DNA of 16,668 bases from contig JAQVKJ010000004.1 in NCBI GenBank assembly GCA_028694715.1, forward strand, positions 1-16,668, in the 5' to 3' direction. Below, piece after piece: positions 15,451 to 16,668 of this stretch. The notes below the pieces were generated by a model. It searched no databases. It was not told the origin of the DNA and saw nothing but the letters and a program-made list of their open reading frames with translations. The position numbers and the translations under genes are program-made. This stretch comes from Weeksellaceae bacterium. Lineage in GTDB: Bacteria; Bacteroidota; Bacteroidia; Flavobacteriales; Weeksellaceae. Position 1 is the first letter of the stretch. Each line of letters starts with the position of its first letter.

Positions 15451-16668
15451 ATGAAATTAAGTAGCGTTGTGACTCTTGTGAGTCTATTGATTCTGTCTGC
15501 ATATGCTAATGGACAAGAGACCTCAGTTTCACCTTATTCCGCTTTGGGCATCGGAGATCTTCTGCTCAATGAGGATGTTGAGCAGGCCGGTATGGGCGGT
15601 TTGTCAGTAATCCCACTAAATCCTTATTCAGCAAGTGGGAACTTCATCAATCCTGCAGCAAATCGAGATTTGAGAATGACCAGTTTTAGCTTTGGCGTGA
15701 GCAGTCACACCGGACAATTCAGGGACGAAGAAAATCACTCTACCCAGAACTCCACCTATATTTCCAATCTTTCGCTTGCTTTTCCTGTGGGCGAGAAATT
15801 CAGGGCTGGAATTGGATTTAGACCTTATTCAACCATCGGATACAATTTGGGATCCATAATCAAAGGTGAAGAAGTAACCTATCAGGATCAATTCAAAGGA
15901 GAAGGAGGAATCAACTCTTTTAATTTGATTGGTTCCTACAATATTTCGAATGATTTCAGTGTAGGCATCAAAGCCGATTATCTTTTTGGGGAAATGACCA
16001 AAACAGAAACCATTATTACACAAGGACTTGCGCTTAGAACTGATTATCTGAGAAATACCGAAGCCAAAGGAATAAAACTTGGAGTAGGGGCGATGTACAC
16101 AAAAATTCTTGAGAACAAGAACAGATTGGATTTGGGATTCAATTATTCCTTTGGTACAAAATTGTCCAGTCGGATTGAGGACATGACAACTACTTATGCA
16201 TTGTCAGGGCTTGAGCCAGTCAACATAGACACGGTCTTGTACAGCAAAGTAAGTGGCAAACTGAAAATTCCGCAGTCTCTTTCTTTGGGGGTTTCTTACC
16301 GCAAAGATCTACACTGGATGGCAGGTGTGCAATTCGACTGGGGTAATTGGAACAATTTTTCGGTAGAACCCAGCCTCCATAATGAGAAACTTTATTCAAG
16401 ATTCAGAATTTCTGCCGGGGGCTATTGGATCCCTGATTTTAACAGCTACAAAAGCTATTTCAATCGCGTGGTTTATCGTGGTGGAATTTTTTATGAAGAC
16501 ACCCCCATCAAAATCAATGACCAACGAGTTAGCCAATACGGACTCAGTTTGGGTTTTGGTCTGCCGATTGGAAAAGAACGAGATGCTTCAATGCTGAATC
16601 TTGGTTTTGAAGTAGGTTCTATGGGGAATACCAAAAGTCTTCCGTTCAAGGAAAACTATTTCAATGCA
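15451..16668 (+). CDS. Outer-membrane beta-barrel protein (3' end outside the window)
   Basis: The reading frame is open from the ATG at 15451 to the window edge: 406 codons with no stop, so the 3' end is missing. I translated it by hand. It starts MKLSSVVTLVSLLILSAYANG, a signal peptide probably cut at ANG|QE. Then comes SPYSALGIGDLLLNEDVEQAGMGGLSV, the opening typical of Bacteroidota barrel proteins related to FadL/OmpP1-type outer-membrane proteins, with NPA (67-69) shortly after. The rest alternates short polar turns with strands rich in Gly and aromatic residues (for example FRAGIGFRPYSTIGYNLG and QYGLSLGFGLPIG), as expected of a beta-barrel. The substrate is unknown. In Flavobacteriia, relatives often sit next to an lptC-like gene, which could be tested in the flanking sequence. 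It has its own probable promoter. Confidence 0.85.
   Translation, partial: MKLSSVVTLVSLLILSAYANGQETSVSPYSALGIGDLLLNEDVEQAGMGGLSVIPLNPYSASGNFINPAANRDLRMTSFSFGVSSHTGQFRDEENHSTQNSTYISNLSLAFPVGEKFRAGIGFRPYSTIGYNLGSIIKGEEVTYQDQFKGEGGINSFNLIGSYNISNDFSVGIKADYLFGEMTKTETIITQGLALRTDYLRNTEAKGIKLGVGAMYTKILENKNRLDLGFNYSFGTKLSSRIEDMTTTYALSGLEPVNIDTVLYSKVSGKLKIPQSLSLGVSYRKDLHWMAGVQFDWGNWNNFSVEPSLHNEKLYSRFRISAGGYWIPDFNSYKSYFNRVVYRGGIFYEDTPIKINDQRVSQYGLSLGFGLPIGKERDASMLNLGFEVGSMGNTKSLPFKENYFNA

Noticed and set aside
16382..16597. A 71-codon plus-strand open frame near the right edge
   Set aside because: It is a shadow of the beta-barrel frame, which is open from 15451 to the edge with a signal peptide and barrel pattern.

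Overview
The window reads as chromosomal DNA of a Bacteroidota bacterium, most likely a member of the Flavobacteriia/Flavobacteriales. Four things support this. Several genes are preceded by Bacteroidota-type promoters (TTG/TTTG, about 17-22 nt, TAnnTTTG) with little Shine-Dalgarno signal. There is a large secreted protein with a type IX secretion (T9SS) sorting tail. The atpD-atpC pair stands apart from other ATP synthase genes and encodes a short epsilon subunit. Several exported proteins carry the flavobacterial N-terminal pattern 'AQVGINT..P...A.LE...T.KGI..P'. Species cannot be named from sequence alone.

Layout. 1-1082 (minus): the 5' part of a Bax inhibitor-1/YccA family membrane protein and a 4'-phosphopantetheinyl transferase. 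1163-2476 (plus): S-adenosylhomocysteine hydrolase, divergent from the transferase and closed by an intrinsic terminator. 2615-5114 (plus): three consecutive paralogous exported proteins of unknown function, 3-4 bp apart, with one promoter in front and one strong bidirectional terminator behind. 5193-7035 (minus): atpC and atpD with their own promoter. 7218-9627 (minus): a short-chain dehydrogenase and an ArnT/PMT-like membrane glycosyltransferase. 9683-11498 (plus): a GtrB/DPM1-like polyprenyl-phosphate glycosyltransferase overlapping a LPG-synthase-TM/UPF0104 family membrane protein. 11499-11699: no gene, but a GC-rich hairpin cluster and a near-ideal promoter. 11700-15140 (plus): a 1146-residue multidomain T9SS-exported surface protein. 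15162-15269: a shared terminator and tRNA-Phe(GAA) on the minus strand. 15451 to the window end (plus): the start of an outer-membrane beta-barrel protein.

How the genes fit together. Most are housekeeping: methyl-cycle detoxification, carrier-protein activation, ATP synthesis and a tRNA. Two parts are more accessory. One is the glycosyltransferase cluster at 8041-11498. There a cytoplasmic GT2 enzyme probably makes a polyprenyl-phosphate sugar, and the divergent GT-C enzyme probably uses such a donor on the periplasmic face. The other is envelope and surface proteins: the three paralogs, the T9SS protein and the beta-barrel.

The best candidate for something undescribed is the three-gene paralog array. 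Each protein has a signal peptide, a short N-terminal module and a C-terminal domain whose only two cysteines align in all three copies. No T9SS tail or lipobox is visible in any of them. I found no CRISPR array, transposase, integrase or phage gene.
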